Both the position numbers and the translations under genes were made by a program. The notes below the pieces were generated by a model, which saw only the letters and a program-made list of their open reading frames with translations, made no database searches and was not told the origin of the DNA. From positions 2,790,001-2,854,000 of the forward strand of contig OZ005696.1 of assembly GCA_963930775.1 (NCBI GenBank): 64,000 bases of DNA, given 5' to 3'. This DNA comes from Cliona cf. orientalis (taxonomy: Eukaryota; Porifera; Demospongiae; Clionaida; Clionaidae). Shown here one piece after another: positions 32,911 to 45,992 of the stretch (position 1 is its first letter; each line of letters opens with the position of its first letter).

Positions 32911-35900
32911 ATGGCGAAGCGAGCGGTACCTAGCAGTCAAAAGGGTGAGTGTAGATGAAAAGAATGTGTTGGACGGCGTACCATGGCTAGCTAGCTGAAG
33001 CCATTTAATAATAATTTATGCCAGTCAGTAGTGTCCACTCTACTCCATGTCAGGAGCTCTAGACTGAACAGGAGGGGGGCGGGGCGGGCTTGTGGGTGGT
33101 TTGGTAGCTAGACCTATACATTTATATTGAAAAAGTGAACCTTTTGCGTTTGTGAATCAGTGTTGTCTACACTATCCAGCCCTAGCTACCCTTCACTATT
33201 ACTAATGTGTATGAAGCGGTGAAGACAGTGAGGCTGAGCTGGAGAGAGCTGGCCGGGGAGCTGCTGGTCTGGTATGACTTGAATAGTGATGGTCGAAAGA
33301 AGCTAGATGCCATCGAGCGTGAGAATATCTCTGATGAGTCTCGTCTGCTAGCTGTGGTGGCAGCATTCCTCCGGGGGGAAGGTCCCTTCCAACCCTCATG
33401 GAGGATGCTGATTCATCGACTACACGAAGCAGGAGAGACCGATGTGGCTGAAAGGATCAAGACCAATGCAGAACGGCACCAAGGTGAGTGGGTCTCGGTG
33501 TGGAGAGGGAGATGATGATTAAGTATAATAGTATATGCACCCTAGCAGGAGCTCCTGACCCTAGCGTATTAGGATCAGATTGTTGTGTGCTTGCGAGAGC
33601 ATGTTCTAAGCATGTATACCGTATAGCCAGAAATATTATTGGTGGGAATTAAATTTGGCAATTGAGCCCAAAATCACTATTGCAAGAATGTTGGCGGATT
33701 TAAATTTGGCGGTTGTAATATAGACCGCCAAACCGCCAAATTTAATTCCCAGCCAAATTTTCCGGCTATACGGTAATAATATTATTATTATGTGTGTGTG
33801 AGTTGTGCTATGTGTGTACAGTATACCTGTACACCTAGTGACCGAGTAGCTTAATGAAATCATTTTTGTTTGACTATGCACTTACAAATGCCTACGTGTC
33901 AACACAATGATCAAACCTCAAGGGGTTATCCTAACAAACTTCATTAGCACTGGCTATATTCAAGTGTTACTGCATGCACATAACTCTGTCCCCCCCCCCC
34001 CCCCCCCCCCCCAGACCCCACTATGACAGCGGATAATGTCGCTCAAATACTGAACAAGACACTATGGCCAGGAGACAAATGGGAGAAGGTGATGGGTGGA
34101 GGTGGACTTGATATTCCGAAGCCACTGCGTGCGAAGATCCAGTGGAGATACTCCACTGACACAGAGAGGAACTACGCTTGTGCAGACTACTATGTGAACT
34201 GCCATCCTGAGGCTGAGTGGAAAGATATTACCGCCATACTATATTTTGTGAAGGAATTTGCCTTATCAAGAGAAACCAAGTCATTTATATCAACTGGTAA
34301 AATTACATAATAATATTATATCATAGCCACTGATACCGTATATGTAGAAATTTTCACCAGGAGAAAATTTCCCCCATTTCAGCACCTACTCTCATTGGCG
34401 CAACTTCATACTAATTTTTGTCCTGTATTAAAGATTACATATGCATTGGTGAAAAATTTTCCACCTAATTTTTCAAAAGTACATGTAACTGGGCTTGGCA
34501 AAATTTAACTTTTTATGTAGCTATACATCATGTTATACTACTGATATGCTTGTACCCCCAAGTTATGGTGGGTAATTTTCATGGGGTGCTAATTTTCGTT
34601 ATTTTCGTGGTTAACTTGGCAGTCACGAAATTTTCCCACCCACGAAAATTAAAGCCTACTGTAACAGTGATATATGAATCCATGATGATGGGCATGGCCA
34701 CAAACATCGTGGCAGCGCAGCCAACACTTTCCAGTATTAGCAAGCAACAGTAGCCATTGTTATCCAGCTGATGGTGTCTTCAACACTAATATTCTTCTAT
34801 CTCATGCTATTTATCCAAGTCTCTGTAGGTATGGCTTAGTAACAATGAAGATCGCGGGCGCGTGTATCAATTATATCATCGCTTGTGCAGCAGTGCCACG
34901 CCCCTGGACTGGTTGCTGTCACGAAATTTAAAACCACGAAAATTCATTTTGAGGGCCTTTTCGGACTTTCCACGAATATTAGCCCCCACGAAAATTACCC
35001 ACCATACGGTATGATGAATTAGCTACTGTACAACTACTGTGCCCATTAATTAGCACTATCTAGTTTGTACGGTGGCCGAGAAGGACACTGCCGCGGCGGC
35101 CAAAGCCGCCGTGGGCCGCCCAAAAGCCGCCATGGGCCGCCAAAGGGCCGCCCATCGGCTGCGGCTGGCCGCCGCGGCTCAGCCGCTCCCGCCAATCTGT
35201 TTGAAAATCGATTGTCTAGCTTACAACTAGTTAAATTAGACTATTATCCTGCACGCATGCGCAAGCGGTCAGTTAGTCAGTCATCGCCCGCACGATATGC
35301 ATTGGCATCTGGGCACAATGGGTTATAACGCCGATCAAATATAACAAAGAAACGGACTCGGTCTCGATCGATACTGGGTACAGGGGCTAAAATATTTGTT
35401 GGACACTCCTATCAACCGCGTGCTTTCTACCCATGCGCACGCAGTACCGACTTACCAGACCACGCCCACCGCAGCGTTTAAGCGCGCGCTCCATATCTGC
35501 TAAGCACGAGAACGATCACCACCGATAAAGAACGGGCGGTATACATCACATAAACCTTTCCCTCTCAATTGCCCCCCACCACAGCGTTTAGTTATTAGCT
35601 AATACCTTTTTTCTGACAAAAACGCGGAGGGCTGAGTTCCCGAGTAAACGTAATGATACACCTAACTATGGTGACCTAACGTTGTCCAGTTAACCATTCG
35701 TGAACCGAATATCGATTTTAAATAATTGGCGGGCGCGGCTGAGCCGCGGCGGCCAGCCGCAGCCGATGGGCGGCCCTTTGGCGGCCAACGGCGGCTTTCG
35801 GGCGGCCCCAACGCGGCCTTGGCCGCCGCGGCAGTGTCCTTCTCGGCCACCGTAAGTTTGCCATGCACCCTACATACCCAGTGGCATGAGCTTGTGTGAT

Positions 35901-38900
35901 TTTGTGTGAGGTCTAGTAGTGATATTGTCCACTCTCTTCCCCCCAGACCCCACTCTAACAGTGGACAATGTCAGTCGTGTCATGGAGAAGGTGGAGCCAA
36001 AGGTAAAGGCGCAGGTGTGGGTGGATGCTTGTTATGCTCCAATGGAGGTGAAGAAGATGGAGGAGTTATGCACGTCTGGGAAGGAGGATGAATGTGCTGA
36101 CTTATATGTCAACTACAACCCACATTCTTCATGGGAAAGGCTTGCCAAGTCACTATACCGTCATCACCAGGTGGCTGCAGTTGAGGAAGTGAGGTCATAT
36201 TTCCCTCCTAGAGGTGAGCCTTGCTTTATGCATGTTGCTGTGTACATGCTAATAACAAGAATGGGGAGATAAGGATACATACCGGTACATGTACCTCAAT
36301 AAAACTTTTGTTAAATTTTTTTGTGGTATGATTATTTTGTCCTCATTGAATAAATGAATTGTACAAACATTTAATTCTGTCCTTGCACAGATCTTACTAT
36401 TACTACTGAGAGGCTAATGGAACTATTTGCACCAATGAACCCTGAGGAGGTAGATGAGCTTGGTGATGAAATGCATCTAGAACTACCACAGTCTGAGATA
36501 GCCAGAATACAGAAGGACTACCAGAGCCCCACCCAGAGGAAAGAGGCCTACCTAGACCTCTATGTCTATCAACATCCTTGCCCCACTTGGAGCGATGTTG
36601 CCGACGTACTCCGCAATTGTGCCAATCTTCGCCAACAGGCTGACTTGGTCGAAAATACTTATGTCAAAGGTACAGAAGACGCACTGTAGTGAGACTGTTG
36701 TGTACGTATCAATTATCAACACTGCATGAGTTGCAATGAGAAGCTCTGTATAATATTGTTATGTACCCAGCCATCCTGTCATTGCTGAGTGTTCTGTGAT
36801 ACTAGTTGACCATGCTCAGTTACCGTAAAGTCTGGTTAATAAGCGCATGCACTTATCACTCTCGGTGGTAATAGATATAGACTACGTAAATGTTTACGTA
36901 GTCTATAATAATATTATCTATGGAAACATGTACCTATTAGACGATATGTGGTTAATAGAGTGAAGTTTTGGCCCCGCCCACTGCCAGCACATTCGAGCAC
37001 TCAATCACAAAACTAGCAAGTTATGAACACAGCGATTCTTGGAATAAGCTCAGTACTAGTTCATGGGAGTATGATTGGAAGCCATTGCTGGAAGAAAACT
37101 GTGGAAAAATAGCCGACTTATTTGGCAAGACTTGCTTCATCGAGGTCAAGAGTCCAAACCCGTCTCAGTGGAACATCGCAGTGTTGAGTATAGCCAATTT
37201 TGTGCAGCTGGCTATCTGAAAATAGGTTGATAAATTATAGTTCTAGCCATGTAGAGCATGGAAAACTCGATGAATATTACTGTCATCTTTATTGGGTGCA
37301 TGTGCTTATTAGACAATACTTAACTAGAGCTCTGTAGAGCACATACCCCGCGCATTGCGCCTGCAGATCTAGTGCCTGTTAATGACCTTTACCTACATAG
37401 CTAGTTATGCACACGAGCAGAAAGCACATGGCCTATATGGGTAGGTTTGATAGGCGTGGTCAGAAAAACGCAGTGTTTACGGCGCTCGTAGGCTTCACCG
37501 AACAATTCTAGGCATAATCGAGCCAGTTTTTCGACGATTGCGATGTATTCTTTGTACTTATGAGTCACTCAGATGCCTAGATCTCCAGATCTGGCGATTT
37601 TCGTGTTGACGACAAATGACACAGACAAAACCGATTGCTTTACCCCTTGCTGCGTATGCGTGTGGGGTAACAATAGGAAGGAAGCATGCACTTATTAAAA
37701 AATATGCACTTAATAAGCATGTGCACTTATTAACCAGACTTTACAGTATGTACTGGAGTATATAATTATGTTGTACGGTAATAATATTATCTATACACAA
37801 GTTTGCAGCTTATTAGCTCTGCATGTTTATTTTTGCGGTTGATCATTTATCCATGTGAGGAGAATGCAAAAGTATGTAGGATACATGTATCTCCAAAATT
37901 TACGGTAGTACAGTAGTATAGTTTATCAATGTGATACACACATACATTGTACACTAGTGTAATGATGTAATTAGGACACACATGCAGGGCTTCATTTAGG
38001 GGGGGCAGGGGGCGCTCGTCCCCCGTTGATGAACTTCCCCTTCCCCCCCCCCCCCCCCCCCCCCCCCCCCGTAAATATAGTATTATCACACACATAAAGC
38101 CAAGAAACCACCTTAACATGAATGATAAGAGCACACAAAATTTAGTGCCTGAGAGTGCACCAGAAGCAATCTTAGCTAGGGAGTCCAGACCCCTCTAGAG
38201 ATCGTGTGCTTACATACATAGAAAGAAAATTAGTCTTGCCCCCCCTCCCTTGATCTCGTACTAGCTTGGGAAACTTTCTAAATGAAGGCCTGACATGCAT
38301 GCCTTTTCCACATAAACGACATCACTAACCAAAAATTATATTATACAATTGCACAATGTAGCTACAATAATGGCATAGGAAGCAAATTTTGAGTGGTCAA
38401 GTCCGTCATTGGTAAAGGGATTGTAACCACATAATACGAATATTGCTTTGTTGGGGCATGCAAGGTGCACATAGTACCAATGACCTTTACCAAAAGATCG
38501 ATCAGAAAAGTGATCAGGCCATGGCCTGATCAGCCTAACTAGCTCGTATACAGCCCTGTGTTACCGTAGGTCGGGTTTTAATTGCGAATATCTATTAATT
38601 GCGAATTGCGAGTTTTTCTACATTTCGCAATTAATAGATTTGCAAACATAAACGTGCACGTAGAGTAGGGTTGGCATATTTCGGACAGCTAAGAAAAGAC
38701 AGCGTTATATCACAGACAAACGAGCAGCACTAGATCGCGAGTATGCAACCACAGATAGGCCTAAACATTACCTACTAAACGAGCCCTTAACCGTGGCCCC
38801 ACGTACTTCCGTTCGTGCAGGGCATGCGCACAAAGTACCGCTGGTTCCGGAGGTAGAGAACGGACAGTGTCGACCATTACCGGACGAAGGTGAAAAACAA

Positions 38901-41900
38901 CACATAAAAAAATCGCGGCTGCGGTTATCAATATATGACACATAAATGGCATCAAATGCATCATGAACAACATCCTTCTTACATCCTGCCTTTAGATTTG
39001 AAGATTCACCCAAAAATTGTGAAATAATACATGAATACATAAAGTAATGCAATATATGCATTGTCCAGAAACTACCTCTGAAAGTTCTTTACAAAAAAAA
39101 ATCCGGTTTATGCTTATAATAAGGTCAAAAAATTCTGGAAAAAATTCTAAAAATTCTTCATACATTCTAGTATGCACATACCAAATGAAAAAAACATTCA
39201 TCAAAAATTGATGCCGCTGTGCAATAATAGTATAAATCTTAGATGCCATGAAAAAACAGCTTCTTGAAAAAAATACGAAAAAGTTGCAACTGTTTAGAGC
39301 AGTGTTGTGCAGCTTCTGTGTGGATGCACACCACAAGAAATGAGATATAGCTAGTACTTACATGGCCCCTACCTCATGGCGAATGGTGAAAGATTACGTA
39401 ATACCATTGGCCGTATAAACGCAATTATGTGCGAGGCGTCCAGTAACTGCCTCCGTCCGATAATACCCTACCCTACTCTATACTACAGTACGGTACGGGG
39501 TCGTCCATCGCAATTATTGGATTCGCAATTTGGCCTGACTTGACTAGAACGCAATTATTAAACTACGCAATTAAAACCCGTCCTACGGTATGTGTATACA
39601 CATGTGTAGCAATGTTTAGCCACAACATTTATGTATACATGTAATATGTGTGTGATTATTTGCTGTGTGTGGCGGATATTCAGTAATATTTATATGCACA
39701 CTTGGTGATCTTTACCGAATTATTAATTTTGTACAGTATCCTTGTAGTTTCCATTTTAATTAAGTACAAGCCTTTTCCTCACAAACTTCTGTACACCAGA
39801 ATGAGCTACATGCAGCTCACCTATAGACTTACATAAGGTTCTTTGTTTCTACCATTAGGTGTAGTGTCAGACTTTTGACAGGGTAGGTAACTCTTGGTGA
39901 TCTTTACCAAATAATATTATGAATAATTGTTATACATGTACATGTAATTTCAACGACCATTACCAATTAAATGAGCAATGCATATCTGTACACCAGAATA
40001 AACTAGCTCATCTGTAGACTTATATAAGGTTTATTTTGTTCCTACAGTTAGCGAAAGAACCCAGCAGTGCTTTGATGCAGCCATGATGGAGGGTGAAGTG
40101 TCGTTACGAAATGGCAGCGCCTTACTCTTAGGGGTGGGAGGATCAGGAAAAACGCACTTCCTTGCAGCTTTCCTCAAGGAAGATCCTCCATCGATGCGAG
40201 AAAGCACTCCATGTGCGAAGAAGCCAGTGAGAACTGTAGCTCACTGTAAGGCAGGAGTGAGCGACGACCACTTTGTACGAATCACCGACGACCACTATTC
40301 CGACATGCTTGTAACAACAGCTGAGGCATTTCCACATTCACCCGATGGTGAAGATGTCGCTAAGCCTTCTACCCAAGCCGAGGCTAAGGATGACTTGAAC
40401 AGTTTAGCTAGTTCTTCATCTCCTAGTCAGAAGGAAACCATGAGGCAGCCATCGTCAGCTGTCAAAGTAGAAGCTTCGCAAAGAGAGGAAACATGGTGTG
40501 TTCGTCGTGCTATGAAGAGGCAGTACCTGAGTCGAATGCAGGCAGGAGCAAACAAGAAATCAGATCTTAATGACAAAGATTTGCTTGACGTCGATGATAC
40601 AGGAGGCCAGCCTATGTTTCATGAGGTCCTACCTGTGTTCATCCAAAACACCATGCTTGGCATGCTGATGGTGAAGCTCAATGAGCCCTTAGACAGCTTT
40701 CCGCTAGTCGAGTTCTACACCAGGGGAGAACGTGTTGGAGAGCCATTCGATTCACCTTTTACACACTTGGATACACTTTGCCACTGCATGAGGGTGATAC
40801 GATCAACCTGTGACCGCAACACATGTCCAAAGATTGCATTTGTGGGCACGCACAAAGACCTCCAGCACGAGTGCCCACAGGAGAGCATAGAATTGAAGGA
40901 GGAAAAGCTTCGAGGCATTATACCTCAGGAGATGGAGGATAATATCATAGTTCATGGAGAGTCACTGCTGCTTGCTGTCAATGTAAAAACACCAGAGAAA
41001 GAAGATGAGAAAGTCATATCCATTTTGAGGGACAAAGCTATTCTAGAATTGCGTAAATTGAAGCCGAAAAAGGTGCCACTTCGATACATTCCCTTGGAAA
41101 TGGCCTTTCAGCGAATCGCCAAGGAGCAAAGAAAATCGGTGATGAGTTATGATGAGTGCTTTGAAGTAGCAGCTACCTACAATTTCACACGAGAATCATT
41201 TGAAGTGGCACTGAAGTACCTTCATGGGCTGAAGCTAATCTTCTACTATGAAGAAGTTCTTCCTGATATTGTGTTCATCGATGCCCAGGCCATCCTTGAC
41301 AAAATCACTGAGCTTGTGGTGCACAGCCTATCATTGCAAGCTAAGTCAAGTGGTAAGCTTCTTGGAGCACTCAAGAAATTTGTGAAACATGGAATTGTAA
41401 CAGTCGAGATGCTCGAACAGTTCTCGTCTCATTACGTCCCTAAGCTTTTCATGAAGGAGCAGCTGATCTTGGTCCTTAAGCACCTGAGGATTATGGCTGA
41501 GGTTGGGAAAGGTGAGTATCTCATGCCCTGCCTCCTGAGGAAACAAGGCATACCACGTCTTGTGGCAGGTGCTTCATCGCTAGCTATCCCCGCTCTTCTC
41601 TTCTACTTTGGCCGAGACGGCCCCAAGCTTGGAGTTTACTGCTTTCTCCTATCTTCTCTCATCATGGAAGCCAAGTGGCAGCTTCTTGAAGTGGGTGGCT
41701 ACCCTGTGCAAGTTTCTCGCAATCGAGTGCAATTTGCTCTTCCTGGAAAAACTACGGGCTGCGTGACAATAACTGATCCATTTTCCTCCTATTTTCATGT
41801 CATTGTTGAGCTTGAGCCTCCCGAGGATGCCAGCGCTGATGGAATCCAACAAATCTACAAAGAAATATGTCCATCAATCCGCGAGATAATTCTCACTGGG

Positions 41901-42696
41901 ATACGAAAGGCATTACATAAGCTGAACTACAATAATTTGATTCCCGAAATTGCCTTTCCTTGCATAAAGCATGACGACCTTCATCCAGCTATTGTTTCAG
42001 AAAAGCTAAGACGTCTGATCTGCACCCATGACTGCCGAGTCTACAGCGAAATGACCAAGCAACATAAGCTCTGGCTTGGCCATAAAGGTACCTCTAGAGT
42101 GTGTACATGTATAATAATATTATGCTTATGTTACAAACTTGTACATAATTTATTTTGCCATATCTCCGTGCTCTGTGTTGATAAGGTTCTCTTTCAATAA
42201 GTAGTGAGATACTATTTGACATTTCACTTTCTTCTGTTGTAAATATAGGTGAACTAATTTCTGAAAATCAAGGAGCTTCTACTGACGGTACACCACCTTC
42301 ACAAACTGCCATGAATATTGGTAAGCAATAATTGAATTTCAACTTTATGGTAGGATCATATGGCATATCTCTTATACAGACACTATTCCAGCCCTAAAGA
42401 ATTTATCAACAATGAAGACAGCCGAAGGAAAGAAGATCAAGATCATAGAGACAGTTGCACCGAAATGGAAATCTTTGGGGTTCCAGTTGGAATTTGACGA
42501 GTTCGGTTCAAAATTGGACACGATCAAAGCCAAGAATAATAATGACCCAGAAGAATGCTGCCGTGAAATGTTCCAGCACTGGTTGAAGGGGAGTGGAGTA
42601 AGACCTTGCTCGTGGCGCAAACTCATTGAACTGCTCGAAGATTGTGATTTTGAGGTGCTGGCTGAACGGGTGAATTCTGTTTTTAGTGCAAAATAA
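32911..42696 (+). CDS. Gene 3: 4xDD-ROC-COR-DD ROCO GTPase
   Basis: Predicted exons: first exon from ATG 32911, then DD1 ending 33483, DD2 34015-34296, DD3 35947-36213, DD4 36391-36669, ROC-COR 40048-42087, linker 42249-42320, DD5 42380-42696 (TAA). Unlike gene 2, DD1 is open throughout and complete (SWRELAGELL ... PSWRMLIHRLHEAGETDVAERI). Its 5' junction is uncertain. The donor homologous to gene 2 (exon 32911-32944) does not keep frame into DD1. A weak donor at 32926 with the acceptor before 33186 does, giving about 1,189 residues. Skipping DD1 (32944 to 34015) also keeps frame. ROC motifs match gene 1: GVGGSGKT, DTGGQ, THKD. The DD4 to ROC-COR intron is 3.4 kb and full of elements. It is head-to-head with the NLR, so co-expression is plausible. 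From 39322 on it appears identical to gene 1. Confidence 0.82.
33619..33773. mobile_element. MITE, 155 bp, TA target (CCGTATAGCC family)
   Basis: Inverted termini CCGTATAGCCAGAAA and ending TTTTCCGGCTATACGG, flanked by TA. Sub-terminal GAATTAAATTTGGC is also inverted near the right end. It sits in the DD1-DD2 intron of gene 3 and is absent from the same intron in genes 2 and 4. Confidence 0.8.
34566..35005. mobile_element. MITE, ~440 bp, TA target (ATGGTGGGTAATTTTC family)
   Basis: Inverted termini ATGGTGGGTAATTTTC and GAAAATTACCCACCAT, flanked by TA. Several internal CACGAAAATT / AATTTTCGTGG repeats give a nested inverted structure. The ORF at 34550-34753 runs through it without a known domain. 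Located in the DD2-DD3 intron of gene 3. Confidence 0.75.
35068..35854. mobile_element. GC-rich element with ~150-bp terminal inverted repeats, 787 bp
   Basis: It starts TACGGTGGCCGAGAAGGACA and ends in its reverse complement. The inverted repeats extend about 150 bases through a GGCCGCC-rich tract, in strong contrast to the A+T-rich surroundings. AGTTTG flanks both sides (35062-35067, 35855-35860). The same intron position in gene 2 aligns as an empty site. The middle contains no recognised transposase. The 6-bp target duplication does not fit Tc1/mariner; I cannot name the superfamily. Confidence 0.8.
36877..36906. repeat. Short perfect hairpin in gene 3 intron
   Basis: ATAGACTACGTAAA and its reverse complement surround a TG centre. 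It is absent from the corresponding region of gene 2 near 11300, so it is probably a small insertion or solo tip of an element. Confidence 0.6.
37326..37690 (-). repeat. Dispersed repeat (TTACCCC family), inverted copy
   Basis: It begins CTAGAGCTCTGTAGAGCACA and ends GGGGTAAC; the interior has GACGACAAATGACACAGACA and GATTGCTTTACCCC. It matches 9229-9638 in reverse orientation. Located in the DD4 to ROC-COR intron of gene 3. Confidence 0.6.
37985..38292. mobile_element. hAT-like non-autonomous element with poly-C tract
   Basis: Termini CAGGGCTTCATTTAG and CTAAATGAAGGCCTG are inverted repeats of the CAGGG...CCTG type often seen in hAT elements. ACATG occurs on both flanks, but a full 8-bp target duplication is not clear. 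It contains GGGGGGGCAGGGGGCG and 28 consecutive Cs (38043-38070). Confidence 0.6.
38564..39588. mobile_element. Outer MITE of CCGTAGG family, split by a nested element
   Basis: The left part 38564-38660 and right part 39481-39588 together equal one ~207-bp element like that at 27155-27365, with termini CCGTAGGTCGGG and CCGTCCTACGG and TA on both flanks (38562-38563, 39589-39590). An 816-bp second element plus its TA duplication separates the halves. It lies in the DD4 to ROC-COR intron of gene 3. Confidence 0.85.
38663..39478. mobile_element. Inner 816-bp TA-target element nested in a MITE
   Basis: The left terminus GAGTAGGGTTGGCATATTTC and the right terminus (reverse complement GAGTAGGGTAGGGTATTATC) are imperfect inverted repeats, flanked by TA at 38661-38662 and 39479-39480. 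Minus-strand ORFs of 70, 97 and 114 codons overlap it, but I recognise no transposase motif. Its right end recurs at 1-157. Confidence 0.8.
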
Positions 42697-43948
42697 TTCC
42701 CCATGTATAATACAAGCACTGATTAGTACATTAAAATTTAATTTTATGCACAACCATGCCACTCACACAATAGCTACCTTTTTTTACAAAATTTCTATTA
42801 TACGAGTGATCACCAATTTTATACCATGCTATTCTGACACATAATAAACAATGCCTGTGGACCATAATTTCATTACGTGTATTATTATACTATTCATTAT
42901 GAGTACACCTAAAACTATTATTAGTTTCTGCCAATTTCTTCATTATAAATCCAGGGAGTGTATCATGAAATCTTCGCTAAGCTGGGTCTGGAGCTTTTAA
43001 TCCTATAGCTGTGTCACATCCCTAGTATGTAAAAAGGGACATTTTGAACGTGTATACATGTAGGTCTAAGTGTGAAATGTTTATTTATAGCACCTGGAGT
43101 TATTAATTTTAGCCCTACTTATATTAACGCTGTTAGTGGGTGAAATTGCATGTTATGATCATGCAGTCTACACTATGATGTTAGCCCTATGTACCTACTG
43201 CATGTGGCTATCACACAATGTCATAAGACCTGACTATATATAGGAAGGTTGCCATGATTATTATGACATTGTGGTATACTATGAATACCTTAATTTGCTT
43301 GATTTCATTGGCTTCTGTATTCACTCTAGTGTGAGACCTGAGAGACATGTATTGTACCACCATCTATACAGTGTGTACATGTATGTATTCTGTCTGGCTG
43401 CTCTCCATAAAAGGAAGTGTTTGGATAATAATTAATTATTACTATTAAGTGGAGATGTCCAGTATAATTACGTTTGCATGAGTATGTTTCAACTCGGCTG
43501 CAGTCCTTTATTGACCTACACATCAATCAGTCAGCATAAAATTTTTATTACTGTTATGCTAATAATAGTCAAAATCCATAGCATTAATATAACTGCCACA
43601 GGATGTGTATATATAACAGCCAAGAGAAGCACACTAATGACCATATAAAGTACTCATTCTGGAGCTTCCTTTGTGATCCCTTGAATCATGACCCTGCTTC
43701 TGTTTCTGGTGTTTCAGTTCTTGTCCAAGCATAGCTTCAATGCTATAGTGAATGCTAATAACTGATCACCTGTAACTAAGCTATTAAATTTGTACTGACT
43801 GCAACATGACCAGTAAAATTTGACCAGTATGAGATCAGCAGAGTAGTATGCCCTGGTCCTTGACTAGTATCGGGAATTATTATGCCCATGTCCCATAATT
43901 ATTGTGGGTAATCATGCTTGGCTATGCATGGCTATTATACTTCTACCT

Positions 43949-43985
<37 letters not shown>

Positions 43986-45097
43986 GCGCGCACGCATTAA
44001 ATCCAAGTTTCTAATTCATTGTAATGTTTGCTATTTGTATAATGATAATAATAATATTATTATAGTATTATAATACTCATGTATATTATAATACACAAAT
44101 AGCAAACATTACAAGGAATTAGAAACTTGGATTTGTGTGTGTGTATGTTTTCAAGTTGTTAAAATTTAAAAATAGCATGGCCCGATGCCCAACCCCAGCA
44201 AAGCAGATAAGGACACATACAAAAATTACAATGCATGCATGATGAGAAAAAGATTTAGTATGAGTATATTTGACAGTATGTGTATTTATATAATTATTAG
44301 AGTCTTCCGGTCATCAGAGGAGAACCCAGTCTGATCCTCACCGGCCACGAGGGTTTCAGTCCCATTAATCTCCCGACCCACGGTCAGCTACAGAAAGGGC
44401 GGGACCACTCCCCTACGAGTAGTCCGGTAGCATATTCTTGGTACCCTTTGGCTTTCTCGAATCTTCTTCTTGTCATGTGACAAATTTCCTTTATGTGTGT
44501 CACGTGCCTATTTAGTGCGCTTGTAACTGGCTGCGCATACTTCTTATCGATTTTAGATATTAGTATGTATAAGCAATACCAGCGTGCAGTAATTTAAAAT
44601 TGCTAGAAACTTTTATTAGACTACAGTAAGTTGCTATTATGCTGATATGTTTTCATTGGACCCCTCATTATTCCTTTTTATATATAGTTGTATCTAGAGT
44701 TTAGCCCGATTCAACTGGATTTTAGTGACTCACCCTCCTTATGGCTATAGGACTGCATGTGGCTCTAGCTCTGTTACCATGTGCTTAGGCTATTGCTATT
44801 GGGCCATGTAATTTTAATGATATCCTATGTTTGGGTCACTTGCTAATTCTGTGGGATGTAATACTATAATTAACTGGTATGATTGCTGTGTAGCTATAAT
44901 TATGTATTTATTCAGTACATGTATGTATGGATGTGTGCATCTGTTTGTGCATATGCATGTGTGTTAATAATTATTGTGTATGACACTGTTTTGCGTTCTA
45001 ATGCTTACAGTGGGTCATGACAACACTCCTAAGTGCTGTGTATGCTGTGTATGACACTGTTTTGCGTTCTAATGCTTACAGTGGGTCATGACAGCTT

Positions 45098-45157
<60 letters not shown>

Positions 45158-45992
45158 GCGGGACAAACTGAATTCACAGTCTATTGTCACCACCCGCATT
45201 GATTTTCAGATTTTCCCAAATTTTTCAGATTTCAGATGCAATACAGTAAATATACAGTGCTTTTGAGCCCCACCTCTCGATTGCTCTAATTAGTGGGCGA
45301 GGCCTAGGTAAACTCGAGCTTGAGCATCAGCTATTTAGCTCTCTTTGTTAGTTTGAAATCTGAATAATGACCAACCGCCCGCATGCAAAATCGAAAACTT
45401 CGTGACGATTAACTGTGAATGTAGTTTGTCTCGCCTTGAGATGGCTGCATGCTATACAGCTTGACCACTAGCTACTATATTAAGGTTAATGATATTCACA
45501 ACCTAATCTTCATGTGGATATGGGGGCGTGTCATCATTACCTGGCTTATGCACGAATTGAACATGCTTTTGAGATATATGTGATACTTGTAAATATTTTA
45601 CTGTGAGATCCTGCAGCTGAGGAAAGAAAGTAAATACAATGTCGTAGTTAACGCCGAGTACTAGAAAACGGTAAGGGGTTGTTCGTACAAAATCACAACT
45701 TGAGACCTAGAAGTGAGCTAAACACAACACAACTGAGTGTGGAGTGCGAGTACGCATTTGGTAACCTATGTAACTTCTGTAACCGGTTACATTATCGATC
45801 AAGTACACACTAGGTGACCCTATATTAAGCACCATATGATTATAGTAACAGCTGCTATCTGGATTGCATTAGTGCTATGGACTGATAATCCCTTTGGGGT
45901 CTATAAGCCCTTGATGATATACATGTACATCCCCCGGCATCATTAAGTAAAAATTGAAAGCAAACAAAATTATGATAGGTTTAGCTACTTAC
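42697..45992. other. Non-coding spacer, copy of 3376-6671
   Basis: It appears to match 3376-6671 base for base, including the (CA)n run, the snap-back repeat (43999-44134), the 47-bp direct repeat and the (TG)n run. No gene is supported here. Confidence 0.75.

Noticed and set aside
36968-37219. 83-codon ORF in the gene 3 intron
   Set aside because: No domain, not conserved in genes 2 or 4, and no splice-phase fit with its neighbours.
38761-39336. Minus-strand ORFs inside the nested element as a transposase
   Set aside because: Short, overlapping frames with no DDE or HTH motif recognisable.
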